The notes beneath the pieces were generated by a model, which ran no database searches, was not told the origin of the DNA, and saw nothing but the letters and a program-made list of their open reading frames with translations. This document shows positions 1 to 14,300 of a stretch of 64,000 nucleotides of DNA, in pieces. The stretch's first letter is position 1. The number at the start of each line of letters is the position of its first letter. The stretch comes from Camarhynchus parvulus. Lineage: Eukaryota; Chordata; Aves; Passeriformes; Thraupidae. Position numbers and translations under genes: made by a program. The stretch lies in contig NC_044584.1 of assembly GCF_901933205.1 (NCBI RefSeq), forward strand, positions 10,705,001 through 10,769,000. Direction: 5' to 3'.

Positions 1-2160
1 TTACCTCCCTCTTGTGAAGCTGCATTGTTTCCCTTTCCCCTGCTGCAGAAGGTCAGCTTTTCTCATGTAAATACTGCCCATGCAGACACAGTGCAGCTCC
101 CTTCCCCAAGTCATGCAAACCTAAGACTAGGTGCCCTTGAAAAAAACCTATTGATTTTATAATTTTTAACACACCAGATACGCTGATGCAATTAAAGAGG
201 GAAACACTAATTAGATTTTTGACCTGATGCCACTTTGCTGTTCCTTTTGCTATAGATTTAATTTTATGAAATATATATATACATATATATATATACACAC
301 ATTATAATATCTCAGTGCTTGTGGTGAGAAACCTGAATTTTTTCTCCAGCACTGCCACTGCCCTCTGGTAGCATCTCAGACACATAGCTCCCTAGTTTTG
401 CTTTTCATGTTCCATCTTGCCTTAAGCACCTTAAAACCTGTGCTTTTAATGTTGATATAGACATAGATACAAGAAGTCTGTCACTGGTAATTGCTACTGT
501 TATTAACATTAGCTCACAAGTGGTCTGTGAGAAATGCAAAATACCATTGGTGGCATGAAAAGCTTTAATGTTATTCTGAAGTAATTTTCGTAATACTTAA
601 TTTTTTAGTGATTTACAAATCAGTAATTAAACTTCATTCCTTACTGAAACCACTGTGTGAGTTGTATGGAGCTGATGAGATTGTTTGGTAACAGAAATTC
701 AATACCATGTTTGGGCTGCAGAAACATTTCCTGGAGTAGCACAAACAATCCTTCAACTTCTCATCTCCCAGATTCCCCCCAGGTTGAGCTCATGCACCGC
801 AAGGGAAGACTGAGAAGCCTCCATGGCCTTGGAACCAAGTCATCCTTTGAAAAAGACCCTCAGCTTTGCTGGCACTGCTCTTGCAATGCAGATGAGAGAG
901 CTCTGCAACTGCACTGGACATGAGCTGGGCTGATTAAAGAGGTCTTTGGGATTCATGTAGATCCAGAGGCTTAAAAAAAGAACACTTAAGGACACAAGCA
1001 TATTGTTGCTGAACCTTCAGTCCTATGGCCCATGTCTAAAGAAATATGGCTCATGATCTGCTGATTTACTTGTTGAAGGAAGAGTGAATTTCATGCATAC
1101 AGGTGAACTAACCCCCTGCTATTTCACCAGCTCAGTCTTGCTTTTTTCAGAGCCTGATGATTGTGTAATGACTCCTCTGATCAACTGAGGTCATGTTTTG
1201 TTTCAGACTATGAAAAACCACAACCCTCAGAACTCCCTCCACCTCTCTCTGCCTATGAATACAGCACTGTAAGAGGAAAATTCATTTCCAGAGACACACA
1301 GTCATCATTCAGAGTTCCTGCCATACAAGCAGATGGATTTCCAGGGTGGCTCAGGGCTTGCTGAGAGCTTGAACCTCTATTCTGCTAGGCAGAGAACCAA
1401 GGGGGAGATTTTCAAAGACAAAGGCAGACAAGATCAAACTCCTTGAATATGTTTGGGTCTAAAGTCCCATTGGTGTTTTTCAAAAGCTTCCCCCACAGCA
1501 GGATTGTTTTCCATGGCACAGGATGGCACAGCTTACAAATTCTGCCTGGGTGAATTTCACATAAGAGAAAGAATAGTTGCTATTATAATAAGAGAATATA
1601 GTCAGAGTATCTATCTGATATAAAGAAAATGATCCATTTGTCACCAGAGATTCTAATAGATTAGTTTGGTTGCTAATTAAAATACCTTTTAGATGATTAC
1701 AAACTTGTCCATTTGGACAGAAAAAACAGTGCCACCACTGTCAGATTTAAGAACAGATCAGTCACCATATGCTCATGTCTGGCAAAGGATTAACTATGTG
1801 CAATCTTTTGGCACAATGGCAACTTGTCACCTTCACAGGTTTTTAATTCAAGGGGTTTCAATTAGATTATGAAGTAAAAATTAAAAAAAAATTAAAAATA
1901 AACAAACGCCTCTAATTCAAATCATTTGTGTTTTTCCTTTGTGCACTCAGAAGGATTCCAGGAAATGCTCAATTATGCAATTCTGTAATGAAAGTTTCAG
2001 CAATTAGTGCATTATACAACTCTGATGAGCAGCAGAATGAAGACTCTCACTGTTTTATCCTGAAAGTCTATAAGTGACTCAATACTTCCCTTTTATCATT
2101 CGGCCTCTCAGAATGCATTTGATGACAAAGTGAGACAAAGTCTGTTTGAATTGCATCATC
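1..2160. other. Left flank, presumed OTOA intron or 3' region
   Basis: No OTOA exon coding for the missing C-terminal third could be recognised on the minus strand. The stretch is AT-rich and non-coding in appearance, with one AT/AC simple repeat near 270-300. It is presumed to be OTOA intron because the preceding introns are 0.9-1.4 kb long. Confidence 0.5.
269..301. repeat. (AT)n/(AC)n microsatellite
   Basis: An alternating AT tract with an AC tail, seen directly. Confidence 0.9.
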
Positions 2161-2331
2161 TCAGCCCCAAATGGCAGGAAAGGCCCCAGTGCAATACTGA
2201 CCAGCTCTGCTGAGGGACAGGAGAACGCTGCCAGGGCCATTGGAGACTGACTCAAACACAGCTGACAGGAGCTCTTCAGCTGAAGAAACTGGTCCAATTG
2301 TCTTTGCTATTTGTAACATGATCTCTGGGAA
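2161..2331 (-). CDS. OTOA: OTOA coding exon 21 (3' limit uncertain; in-frame TGA)
   Basis: Encodes [20 protein letters not shown] then [14 protein letters not shown], similar to human FPEILLQAASKM and AVFQSVRNSS. The acceptor is TTTTGAAG. The frame then weakens and meets TGA at 2163-2161. A candidate donor G|GTCAGT after 2202 would end the exon before the stop. The alternatives are a real exon end at 2202, a short-isoform stop, or a nonsense change. Confidence 0.7.
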   Translation of the reverse strand, partial: FPEIMLQIAKTIGPVSSAEELLSAVFESVSNGPGSVLLSLSRAGQYCTGAFPAIWG

Positions 2332-5300
2332 CTTCAAAAGGAAAGAAAGAATAAATAAGGTTTCTCTCCCTTTTAAAGCAAATCAATTTGTAGAGAAAGT
2401 CTTGTGCAGACCTTAGCAAAGCAGGGGTTAGTAACAGTTCAGTCTTGTCCCATTGTGCAGATGTTTCAGAAAAGAGTAATTGGCTGCTACTGAAAGGTCA
2501 TTGGCACACATTTGAGGAGGAAAAAATTAGGAACAAAGCAAATTCTGAGTGATTCTCCATCCTGTGTGCCCTCCCAGCTTCTGGCAACACCTGAGCACTG
2601 GCTGATTGGTGTCTGTGTCCAGCCCCTCCTGGAGCAGTGAGTGCCACCATTTTAATTCAGGTTTCATTTCACTTGTCTTAAATTTGCCAGGTAAGTACAT
2701 GAATTGAGGACAGGGACCCAATTAAATGATGAGAAAAAACTTTGACCTGTTTGCCTTCTTTAGGCTTTTCTGACCTCTCTCCTCCACCCTGCTAGACACC
2801 TTCCTTTCCTTTGAAAGAGTCCTGTTCTATCTGGCCAATTATAAGCATTATCTCCAGTGGAAAAGCTGCTGACTGTGCTCACATATTTCTGCTGAAGAAT
2901 GAATCCCTCATGCCAGTATAGTTTACTCCTATGCATAAAAAAAATTAAGATTCTATGAACTAAAGAGGGCAAGGAAATTACAAAGTGCAATGCTGAGGCC
3001 ATCAAATATTGTTACTTGAGCTATGCTGACCCCAGGGCAAAGGGCCACATGAGCAAATGCTAATTTGATCAGTATGATCCCATTAATAACAGGATAAGAA
3101 ACACAACTTTTATGGTTGGAAGGCAGAAGGATGGAGCAAAGAGCACTGCAAGGTGTAAAGTACTAAAAATGAGTCTGCATCACTCTAAATGCCCCTTTTT
3201 TCCCCTATGTGACAATGTACAATTGTCACATACAACTGATTGTTTATAGTAACATTACTCTCAAGAAGAAATCTCTTTGATGGAGTCAAGAATATGTGAA
3301 ACACTACAGGATTCCTTGACAAAAGAATTATTTACCTAGTTCAGCATTCAGGTGACATAATTTAGACTGCATTATGACATTCACAATTCCAAGTTCTAAA
3401 ATTTATGTTAAAAATTAAAGTTTTTTAATAAAAGCACACCTTTTTAGCAAGGACGTTTAATTCCTCTTTTGGCAGCAGAACTATGAATGGTCCAACATCT
3501 AATGTTGCTTCTGCTGTCCAGTTGTTTGAGGGACTGAAAAAGTATTTTGAAAAATTCTATTAATAAAGAACATTACAATAAAAATAATACTAAAACTTCA
3601 GTAGGTTTATGATACTTTACCATACAGGAAACAATTCTATGCCAATGTGATGATTCATTGTTACAAGCATCAGATTGCATTTTCTCATCTCTCTGGGCAC
3701 AGAGCATTAGTACAACTCACAATATAATCAGAAAAACCCTTCAAATATGGTGGTGATGGAGCTCTCCCACAATAGTCAAGTGTTCTTAGCATTACAGTGT
3801 TTGAACAAGGAGAAACAATTCTTTCTTTGAAAGAAAATTTACCATTTTCCATCAGTTCATATTGCAATAGTAGCCTGCAAAAAGGTTATCAAAACAGAAG
3901 TAGAAACATCATTCAAATCTGACAAATGTCAGTCAACCCATTTGGTGAGTGACTTAATAAAACACTTAGATAAGTTATTTTCAGTCTGACAGAGCCTACA
4001 GAAGAGTGTAGTAACAAATATGTTACTAGTTCATGTTCCCACATATAATTTTATTTGCTTTGGTGCTTCACTATGAGGATGTTTAAATATCTTCAAAATT
4101 AAATGATATAAAATAACATAAAATCTTATTTAGCAGAGTGTGCCACAATTCAATAAAACTGATTTGTATCAAGACCAATGCAGGGATTGAATCTGCTGGA
4201 AAATACAACTATCAGCTATCCTACCACAGAAAAATGCTGACTAGCAGGAAGCTGAACAACATCTGATGTGATCAGGTGGATCAAGTGACCCACTTTGGGG
4301 TGAAGGGGTGGTTAGAAACTGTGCAACCAGTCTCCCTTTCCAAATACAAGATACTTCCTTGGGACAATGCAAGACAGAAACAGTATATTTTTGCCAGATA
4401 GAGGATGGCTTTGTTCTTTGCATGACTGATACCAGTGAGGTTCCATTCACTCTCCTAATCTGAGTCCTTAGTGACACCCCACACACTGCCCACTCTGCTG
4501 CTGCAGATGCTCAAACTTTATATCCCTCTGCTGCTTTTCTGCTCTCTCCTATTGCCACAGGTGCTTGCAGTCTTCTTCACTTGGCTTCTCACACCAGCAC
4601 AGCAAGTACCCGACTTCCATTTTCCCATTCTTTGTGTTCCTGCACCATTCTCCACTTGTAACCCCTTTCTCTTGCCAAGCCAGTGAGTCTATTTGCCTGC
4701 CCCACATAAATATTGCACTTTCTCTCCTTTTCCTCTGGGACATGCAGGGTGTCCCTGGGGTTGTATTTTGTTCCACAGTTATCACATTACACACAAGAAC
4801 AGAAATGTCATTATAGTGGACAAGAACTTGGGCAGTGACAGAAGCTGCTTTGTGTTGGTTTCACAACAGTTCATCTGGGCAAAGCAAATGTTTGGTGTTT
4901 GCATGGCCTAACCACCAGCATGGCCATGGTGGTGTATCCAATACCTTACCCATATAACTGGAGGAGTTTGTATTTAATTTCAATCTTCTGCTCATGGCTG
5001 AGCTGTTGGCAAAGTTTGAATTGATGCAGGGCTGCTGCCATTGCCTTCAGGGACATTCTGCCATGTAGAAAGGCTGGAGGTAAGTGGCAGATTAGATTTC
5101 CAAGGAGGTCAACATCATATTCATCAGCAATGGAGCTGTTCTGAAACAAGAAGCATTTGCCCTGTTGGCAGACCTAACTGGGCTCTTGCCCTGTACCACT
5201 CAGCTGCATTACAACTCATTTAAGCTGGAAGGAACAAAGACACAACAGTTTGCACTGGCAACTTAATCTACATTTTCTGCTGAGACTGCCTTACATTTTT

Positions 5301-8300
5301 TGGTTTACCAATCCAGCTGGTGATATTTCATAAGCACTTCTCAGAGCTTTCAGTATTCTTTTTTCCATACTGAATCACACACGAAGAATGTGACCACCCA
5401 GCACCTGCAGAGCTGGTGCAGTTCTGTCTGGTAGCACAGCCCTCATGTGGCCCCTTGCAGCAGAGGGGCCCCAAGCTCTTGCTGTTAGAAGGCTGAGCTC
5501 TAAGGGGCATCTCAAGCAGCTGCCAAAACACTGGGGATTATACAGCTGGTACTGTGTGTAAGGACAGGAATAGCCACAGCTACATCAAAGAACTAGTTTC
5601 CCCTAAAAATTGGTGAGTGCTGCAGCTCCCAGACAGCAGAAATCACAAAATCCTCCTGGTACCACCATCCCTCCCATAGAGCTCCCTGTGCCACAACAGC
5701 TCTGCTTGGGCTGGCACTGCTTGGAGCCAGGGGAACAGCTCCAGGTGCAAACTGGTCAGCTCCAGGCTGTCCTGGCCAGCAGTGACATTTCATGAGGACA
5801 CTTTGGAACATGCATGGAGTCAAGGAAAATTGCTAAGCAAGCTATAAAAAGGTTTGCCTAAGGAGCAAACAATAAAATTAAAACAGTACATAAATCCCCC
5901 CCAAAAATACAGATGGATGGGTGAAGAACTCATGTGGTGACTCTTTCCTCCTCCATGGTGTCTCCTCCTCTGCTGACCCCTCTCAGCCATACCCACCAAG
6001 CACTCCTGTATTTTTTGCAGGACAGCATCCCTTTTGTGAAGGCTTGGGTTCAGAAGGTCCATTCCAGTCTTGCCCACACGTTCAAGGAAAGGGACACACA
6101 AAGGGCCTGTAACATACTCCAGGTACTCAGAACTGCAGAAAGAATTCAAAAGGTCTCAGAACGCAAACCTGACCTTCATACACCCATAACCATAGCTATG
6201 AAATCTGTGATGACAGAGATACTTAAAGACAAGGCTGGACTTGAAAAATCATAAACCAAACAGGCCAAAAAAATTGCAATTAACCCTCACCTTACTTCAA
6301 TATCTGTCTTCTTCCAGTCCATCAGGACATGAACTGAACACCAAAAAAATGGCTAAGAATATAAATAGCTACAAGTGTAAGAAAGTGCTCTGAGATGCTT
6401 TAACACTATATGAAACAACAGTTTACAGGTCAGAAGGTTCTCGCCTTTCTCTGTTTTATTAGGAATAATTCTCTGATGAATGAAAAGGGGGTGGCCTGAA
6501 GACCACAAGTAGTTTTATAATAAGTTTCCTTTTTATCAAAATCCAAAAATCCTGCCAAATTAAAAAAATGATGCTCTTCTCCACACAGAATGGCAGACAA
6601 CCTTTGCAAATAAAGCCACAGCCCATATCTGCCCAGGCCCAGCCTTGCCAGGGGCTGTAGGCAACAGAATCAGTAACTTCTGATGGCCCTGAACAGCCAA
6701 CATGCAACTGCTGCCAAATAACTGAGTGCTGCAGTTTATGGGCAGCCCTGCATTAAAGTCTATTACTATTTTATAGTTGTTAAATAGAATAGAGCCTTTT
6801 CAAACTGAACACTTTTCTTACTTTTTTCAATTAAAAAATATTCCACAAAAAGAAGGGTTCTCAGTCCCTTTTATCCCCTCAGGCACATAGAAAGAAAGAG
6901 AGAAAGGGTGGAAGAGACAGAAAGAGAAAGTCAGAAAGAGACAAAGAAGGAAAGGAAGGAAGGAATTAACAAATTTTACAATTCAGGAGTTCTCATACAT
7001 ACACAAGTTTGGTTTTTTTTTTTCAAAGGAAAAAAGCTGTCACTGGGAAGTTTTGCTAGCTTACACAAATGTCTTGAAACACACTGGAATGTTTCCAACC
7101 ATACAGAGCAATATGCTTCAGCAGTATCCAGTGGTTTTGTCTTATATATCCACTCTCAAAAAGACTCCTAAACAAATAAGCAAACCTAAACCATATAAGC
7201 CTACCTAGGGGGAAAAGAATCCACCATTGTGATAAAAATGTACCATACTAAAAGACACAAAGTATTACCAACTTTCACTTGAGACAGATTTTGCCAACAG
7301 CCAGTGACCACTTTTGATAAATCACCATTTCTTTGAATCATCAGTTTTCTTAGGACTGAAGAGATTATTTGAAAAGTGCTCAGAAGTTAAGATGGACTAA
7401 GATGTAACTCACGGAAGTGCCAGTAAGAGGAAGGGAGGAATGGATGCATTGGAGACTTTCCAAAATTTCCAAGCCAAACAATTAACCTAAAGGCAACAAA
7501 AATTTAGGTTCTTAAACCTCTAGTAGTTTTGAAGAAGAATAAAAAATATGGCTTGTTTATTGCAGCATATATATAAATTAGCATATATAAGACTGTGCAT
7601 ATCATCTTCAGAGAGCATTTTTATCTGGCTTGTTTTAGTTTTCTTTTTGTAGAAATCAGAGATGAAACATTATATATTTGGGAACATGAGAACATTTGTA
7701 TGTTTCTGAAACTTCTATGTATTTCCAAACAGATTACTCATGAATTAACAAGTCAGAAGGGCTGTAGGAATTTCTTGCAATTTGTAAGTGACAAATGAAA
7801 TTGTCAAAATGAAGTACGAAAACAGACAAATTCACACATAAAAGATTTAAATAAAATATCCTAACAGACAAGCTGAGACATACAGGATTCTGAAAAAAAG
7901 TCCCAAAAAAAAAACCAAAGACAAAATAGAATAAACCAAATTTTAATCTACCTAATTTGGATATTGGGTAGTATGTTTATGTACATAAAGTCTTTTTGGT
8001 TTCTTTACCTGACATGGAGAAAGCAGATGAAGATTAGTTTCAAAGAATTTAAAACTGTTTAAAAATATGTCTGCGTCCATACTTTCAAAGAGTTGACAAG
8101 TTACTCCTTTCACAAGCTGTCCTGTGCTGATAGGAAAGGCAAATTTCAATCTCATGAATATTTAAGCAGGATCTAGTCCTTAGTCCCCACAACCCCATCC
8201 TAAGACATAGTTTCTTCACCTCTCCCATTTCCTGTAATTATAAGGCTCTTGAAAGTAAAAATGCAAACAAATTGAAAAATATCAACAAAGCCTTAAAACA

Positions 8301-11300
8301 CTCAAACCTCTGCAATGCTTTGAGCCTCATTTTGGTTTTGAAGACCCCTTTTAATAAGGAAGGTGAATTATCCTGTGGTATCCAGGAATAAACATAAGGC
8401 AATACATAACAACCACATATGATTTACCTCAAAGTTGCTCTCATCACAAAACTAGTCTTAAACCCCATTTCAACAGAGATACAGTCCATACCTTAGAAGG
8501 TCAACAGGATGGTTTTCCTTAGACAGTAATTCATAGAGATACAAAGCCTGAAATTAAAGGTAACTTTAGTTAATCCAGTTGTAAGAGACAATAACTACTG
8601 CAATGTTTTTGTACTCTGAGTTCTCTTATGTACTCTAAAGGTACTTCTATGGTCCAGCTTGAGCAACGAAAAGGTTTGGCATCCAGTTCAGATGAATTTT
8701 TTCTTTACAATTCAAGCCATCAATGACTGGCATTATGGGATGATGCTAAACCTGTAAATGGCCCACAGCGACCAAAAAACTTAGGGCTGAAGGGACCTCT
8801 GGAGATCATCTAATCCAACCTTCCACCTTTCTGGACAGAGTCAAAGACTTTATATGCAAATATCTAATACACAGTACTGCAAAAAGAAAATTTACATGGC
8901 AGAAACCTGAGGGCTTAAATTCAGCATATTAATGCTTCTTTTTCCATAGCATTGTCTGATAGAGCTGCCTGGGCTCTAAATGCCCTTTGGTGTTTATGCT
9001 GAGACATAATTGGGGCAGTTCCTTCCTTTTACCTGTGTTCCTTGAACACAAATATATTATACCACTTTTCCAATTCTCCCATCACACTACATTGCAGTGG
9101 AATGGGAACTGCATAACAATTTTTACCTGGCTGCTTCTTAGTTCTTTTTCTTTCAGCATTGCAGAATTATATCCAGTTTGCTTCCATAAACCAGAAAGAG
9201 AGACTTCTTTAAAGAAAGCTCCTTGTATATCTTTGACTGATGAAGAAAAATCTCCAGATGCAGCAATCTAAAAAGAGGAAGACAAAAATACATGGCATTT
9301 CTGAACTGATGCTTAGATTTACAGGATTTGCCCTTCTTTCTATTCTGTGTAATATTTCTCTTAAGAGGATAACGAAAAAACACGACAATATTAAAACCAC
9401 AATGAAATAAGCAAGACAGAGCCTTCAAAATACACTTGGTGTTCAGGAAAAAAGCAGTAGAACCATTAACCATTGAGCTAAAGGACATATCTTGGTTTAA
9501 TTCATGCTCTACAGTTCTGGTTATGGTGCTCTTGTGCAGAGAGAACCTCCCACAGACTGGAGTTAATAATCAATCACCTTCCTGAGGATGCCCTGTTGCT
9601 GTGCAGGGGATAAGTCAGACAAGTACTGGGATGTTGTGCCTCGAATCATCTGAGCCAGCTCCCTGGGGCTCATGCTGTGCAGTGACCAAGTGCCAATTCC
9701 TGTCACCAAGGCACCCATTTGGCTCACATTGTAAAATGATAAAACCTGCAGGGAGAACAGCACAAGCAAACAGGAAGTTTTATTGAGACCAGCAGATGTA
9801 TTTAAAAGCAAAAGTCAATAAATAAAGCAAAGTATTTATTAAATACTTAATATATTTCTTGCCTGGGAATACATTTTCTGTGTCTGTCCATGGAACAAAT
9901 GCCTGAAGTTCCTCAGAAGTTCCTTTTTCTGAAACTTCAACCAGGACCTGATTCCTTGCATTGCAGTATATTTGAATATACAGCCTGGGATCTCTGATCA
10001 TGCAAACTCTGCTTAGGGCAGTGACACAGAAAAAATAATATACACAACTGCCAAATCCAAATACTCATTCTCTCTGTCACTAGAGAGTTACTTTGGGATG
10101 TACAATCTTGGATGCTTTTATTTGATTTAAACACATTTTCCAGGCCACTAACTAAATAGAATTCTTGCACTAAACTTTTCAAAATCTACAGTTATTGTTG
10201 AGAAAAAGCCATTTCACTTTTAAAAACAGAAGGTAGGAAAGCTGTTATCAGAAGTACCTTTTCATAGGAGAGATATTTACTGGATAAAATCATAACTTGG
10301 CTCTTTGCCCACCCAGAGACTTGGTTTAATGTTGCAACAGCATTATGCACTGCTTCAGGTGACAGAGATTCCAGCTGACTTGAAGTTAGTCCAACCACTG
10401 CATCTGACAGAGATCCAAGGGTATCATTCAATGTCTGGTTTTGCATGGCAATGTTCAGGAGTTGAGATTTGAGCTAAATCAAACAAAAAGAGCAGATCAG
10501 AAATAAAAGTCTGCCAGGAACCAATTTCCACCACCACCTAAAGCATTAACTGGAATCTCTGGAGCAGGCATTGGCAACTATTCACACACTTCATAAAATT
10601 TCAAAAATAGAACCACAGTTGTGAAAGGTATATGGAACAGGAATATGAAACAGAATGAGAAAATAATAAGCACCCAAAATGGGTTTCTATTATTTGTATT
10701 CCCAATAACTATTTTCCCTTATTTCTTAAGTCCCAGTAATTTTTCTCTCATTTCTTTCCTTATTTAAGAAGAACATCTTTCCTCCTCTGTTTACAGGATT
10801 CTGTAAGGCAAGAAGAACAAGTGTACACACCTCATGAACCTTGGCCTGGAAACCTCTCAGCTGATTGCATTTAATCATTTGATGAAGTAGAGCCCGGGCC
10901 ACAGCTGCATCCATCTGTTGCAGGTCATCATAAAAGCAAACCAACAAACCCAGCCTATAGAGCAGAAATACATTAGCTCCCTTCTGACATAAAAGGTGTC
11001 ACTGATGGGCAATGGGAACACAATTTGGTACCCTCTCCTTGTGATCACAGCTTGAGCCATTTCTGTTTGTCATGAGTGCCTCAACCTGCAGTCTTTAAAA
11101 CTTAGCCTGTAACAGGGGTATGAGAACATGCACTGGCCTCTGTACTCAGCTGAATCCTGCCTGGATTGCTTGTGCTTGAGGATTTACCTGTTCTGGTTCC
11201 ATTTGCTCATGGCTGGATTGTCCCACTTAATGACTCCACTTCTCTCAACAGGATAATTTTGAAAATGATGGAGGGCTATCACTAAGTCTCTAGAAGTGGC

Positions 11301-14300
11301 TTGCTGAGTTCTTATCTGGTTTGATTGGATGTTTTGAACTCTAAGTCCTGCTTGAATTCCACATGCAACACAACCCATTTGTGTTTCAGAGCAGCAGCTG
11401 GGGCATGACATGGCCTCTTTATCATTTCAGGATTAAACAAAGCCTGCTGTATTTCACATCAAACACAGGACTGGCCAATGGATGGAGACCTGTCCAGTTC
11501 AACACTGCTCAGGAGAAAGCACACTGAGGCTCACTGCCTACTGGTGCCAGCACAGCAGTCTGCAAGGCAGGGTTTTGAACTGAGCTCCTTTTCCTTCACA
11601 GCTCCTATGCCATAATATTTAAGTCAACATTTCCATTAACCTCTGTAAAGTGCAACCACAGCCATAGTTTTTGGAGAGTAGGAGTCACACCACCATGAGG
11701 AAGTGCCTGTTGTATGTGTCCTTCTGGCTTAGACCTTGTGCTTATTAACTGCCTTTACCTGCAGCCCTGCAAAGAGCTCTGAATTGTGCATCACTGTGTC
11801 TTTTAACTCGATAGTGATGGGGATGAACGGGTTTGTAGGACACCTGAGTCAATTCCCTCCTCCTGTAAACTCTCAGTCTTTGCTTTTATAATTTACAAAG
11901 AACAAGAACCTCAAAGAAATGGCCAAAGCCCAGTTTTCCTGCTACAGTCCCTGGTTTTTCACAGTTCAGTGAGACAGGTACAGGCAGAGTCTGGGCAGTA
12001 ATGTCCAGATTTGAATCAAATCATCAGTGGACAATGCTGCAGCACTACCACAAACTCAGTCAAATTCTGCAGCACAGGAAGACTTTTAGTTCCTCCAGTC
12101 CCTCAACAACAACCTGCCAGCAATATAACAAAACACTGCTTCAGCAGCACATCTGAATTCATGGGAGATCATCAAACCAACACACAAATCAAAGAAACAT
12201 CTATAAGAGCATTTTTATAACAAATAATTACATTCTGATGCATTATTGCATAGCCACCAAAAGCTCTTCATCTCCTTTGGGATTAGCAGAAATGAGTAAC
12301 ACTACTTCTTAAAAGTAAAAGTGCATTTAAATCAACAGTATGGTTAAAATGAGTAACATAAACTAAGTGTGTTGTAAAAATGGAATATATTAAGGATTAT
12401 GGAGCATGACATTTCTCTCATCCACGAGAATGTGGCAGCTCTTGTGAGTGACAAAATAATTTTTAAGATTTCTGACATTGAAATTTAGAGCGTGGGCATA
12501 ACTCTTCTCTCGCTTACTCCTCCGACAAGAGCAATGCTTCATGGAAGTCAGCGAGCTGCACTGCAGTAATGACAGCAGCTCTGAAGCCATAAAGCATATT
12601 CTCCATTAGTTTAAAACTCCAAGGTATCCCCCAAGGAGACTACAAATAATTTCAGGCAGCATTGTCTTGGGACTAAATACATCCATTGATATGACAATGT
12701 AAATGTAAATGTGGAGTGCAGAGCTCTCTCGTGCTCACTGCATATTTACGAGTAACAGCAGTTTATTTTGGTTGTTTATTAGTGGTAAAGTTAGTTCAGT
12801 GCAGATTTGACAGCCCTGAAAATTCAGTTTCCTGCTTACACACCTAAAATCCAAACATATTTAAGCATGGCTCATCTCCATCCTGCAGGACAAAGAGGAC
12901 AGCAGGGCAGGCTTTACACTGCTTCATTTTGTGGCTTCCCTGGTGACAGCCACGTCACTTTAAACCCACTTGCAGTCCTGCTGGCAGGAGCTGAGATTTC
13001 CTCCTTCAATCCTAACTGTAAAATTATTTCCCCCAAACACCTCCATGTACTGTGATTCAAGCAGCCAAGACAACTCATGTCCTGCTGTCCCAGTTTATTG
13101 CTCTGTAATGTGGTGAAGCCCTGCCTAAGTCCCCCAGATACTGCTGCAGCCTTCCTACAAATGCTACAGGCATCTCCTCACTGTGGAGCAGGACACAAAG
13201 CATTAGCTAATTAGGCACACCTCCAAAAATTCATAAAGTAGCAATTCTTCACTGTTGCTAAACAGAGCTGGATTTCAGCCTAGATTTTTCCTCTGGAATG
13301 AAAAAGCTGTGCCACGCTATCAATTTCCATTTTCTCCTTAGTTAGTTGTTCCATCCATTTACAGCCATAAAAGAAAAAGCAAAGCAGCCTTGCCTGTAGA
13401 TAGTTGAAGTGTTCCTCATATCAAACCCTGAGGAGTTTATCCTTTCCAGGAGGGCCTGTGCAAGCTCTGGTGTGATATCATACACCGTGTCCAACTGCTT
13501 TGTTGCGTTGTCGTAGCTAATGAACAGTCTGATCTGACCAGCACAAACAAAATCATGCATCAGCACTGGGAGACAATGAATCCTGTAAAGTCTCTGTCTG
13601 ACACTCAAAATTAATTGAGCCTGTTTATATTATAGAGAAAGGAAGAAGATTTGGATAAACCAGTATTTCTGAAGGCAAAATTGAGTGAGTGATTTGAGTG
13701 ATTCTCTGCCAAAATGTCATATAATTTGATGGTCTTCTATCATTGGTCCCTTTCAATAGAAGTCATGGAAGCCTCATACAGATAAATAATTATGTATTAA
13801 TGACAGGCACTTTAAAATTAAAAAGATAGAAGAATTTTGTAAAGAATACATTTATATTTCTCCTCTGTAGTTTCTCTTTATAATTAATTAATCAAGATAT
13901 ATTATTTTTCATGTTTAAGTTTGCATTTGTGTTCATATTGTTTGTAGCAATAATAAATCCAACCACACCTTGTTACTTACTTCATTGAGACTAATTTTCA
14001 GAATTTCTTCTAATGGGAGATGGACCATGTATCTTCCCAAAATCCATAAGCTTTCTGCACTGACCCAAGAAGTTGATTCATTGAACTCTGTTTTGTACAA
14101 ATAAATACTCACTACAATGTTCAGAAAGTAATTACTTATCAAATATATTTTACCCAGTATATTGTTATTGTTAAATAATAAAAAAAATCCACAAATCAGA
14201 AAAATCCTTAGCAGAGAGTGTCAGATTTCCCCCATTTGCTACATTTTAGCACCATGCTTTTACGAGTCCATATATTTTTAAATGAAAATGAAATAGTTTC

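Noticed and set aside
60..160. Minus-strand peptide HLVLGLHDLGKGAALC, faintly like the late OTOA segment HLVGLGATLC
   Set aside because: It needs a multi-residue insertion, lacks clear splice sites and the intervening exons were not found. Probably chance, though a left-extended sequence could settle it.
1689..1756. Minus-strand segment between ACAG and AAAAG|GTATTT, considered as an OTOA exon
   Set aside because: One frame is open but shows no similarity to otoancorin.
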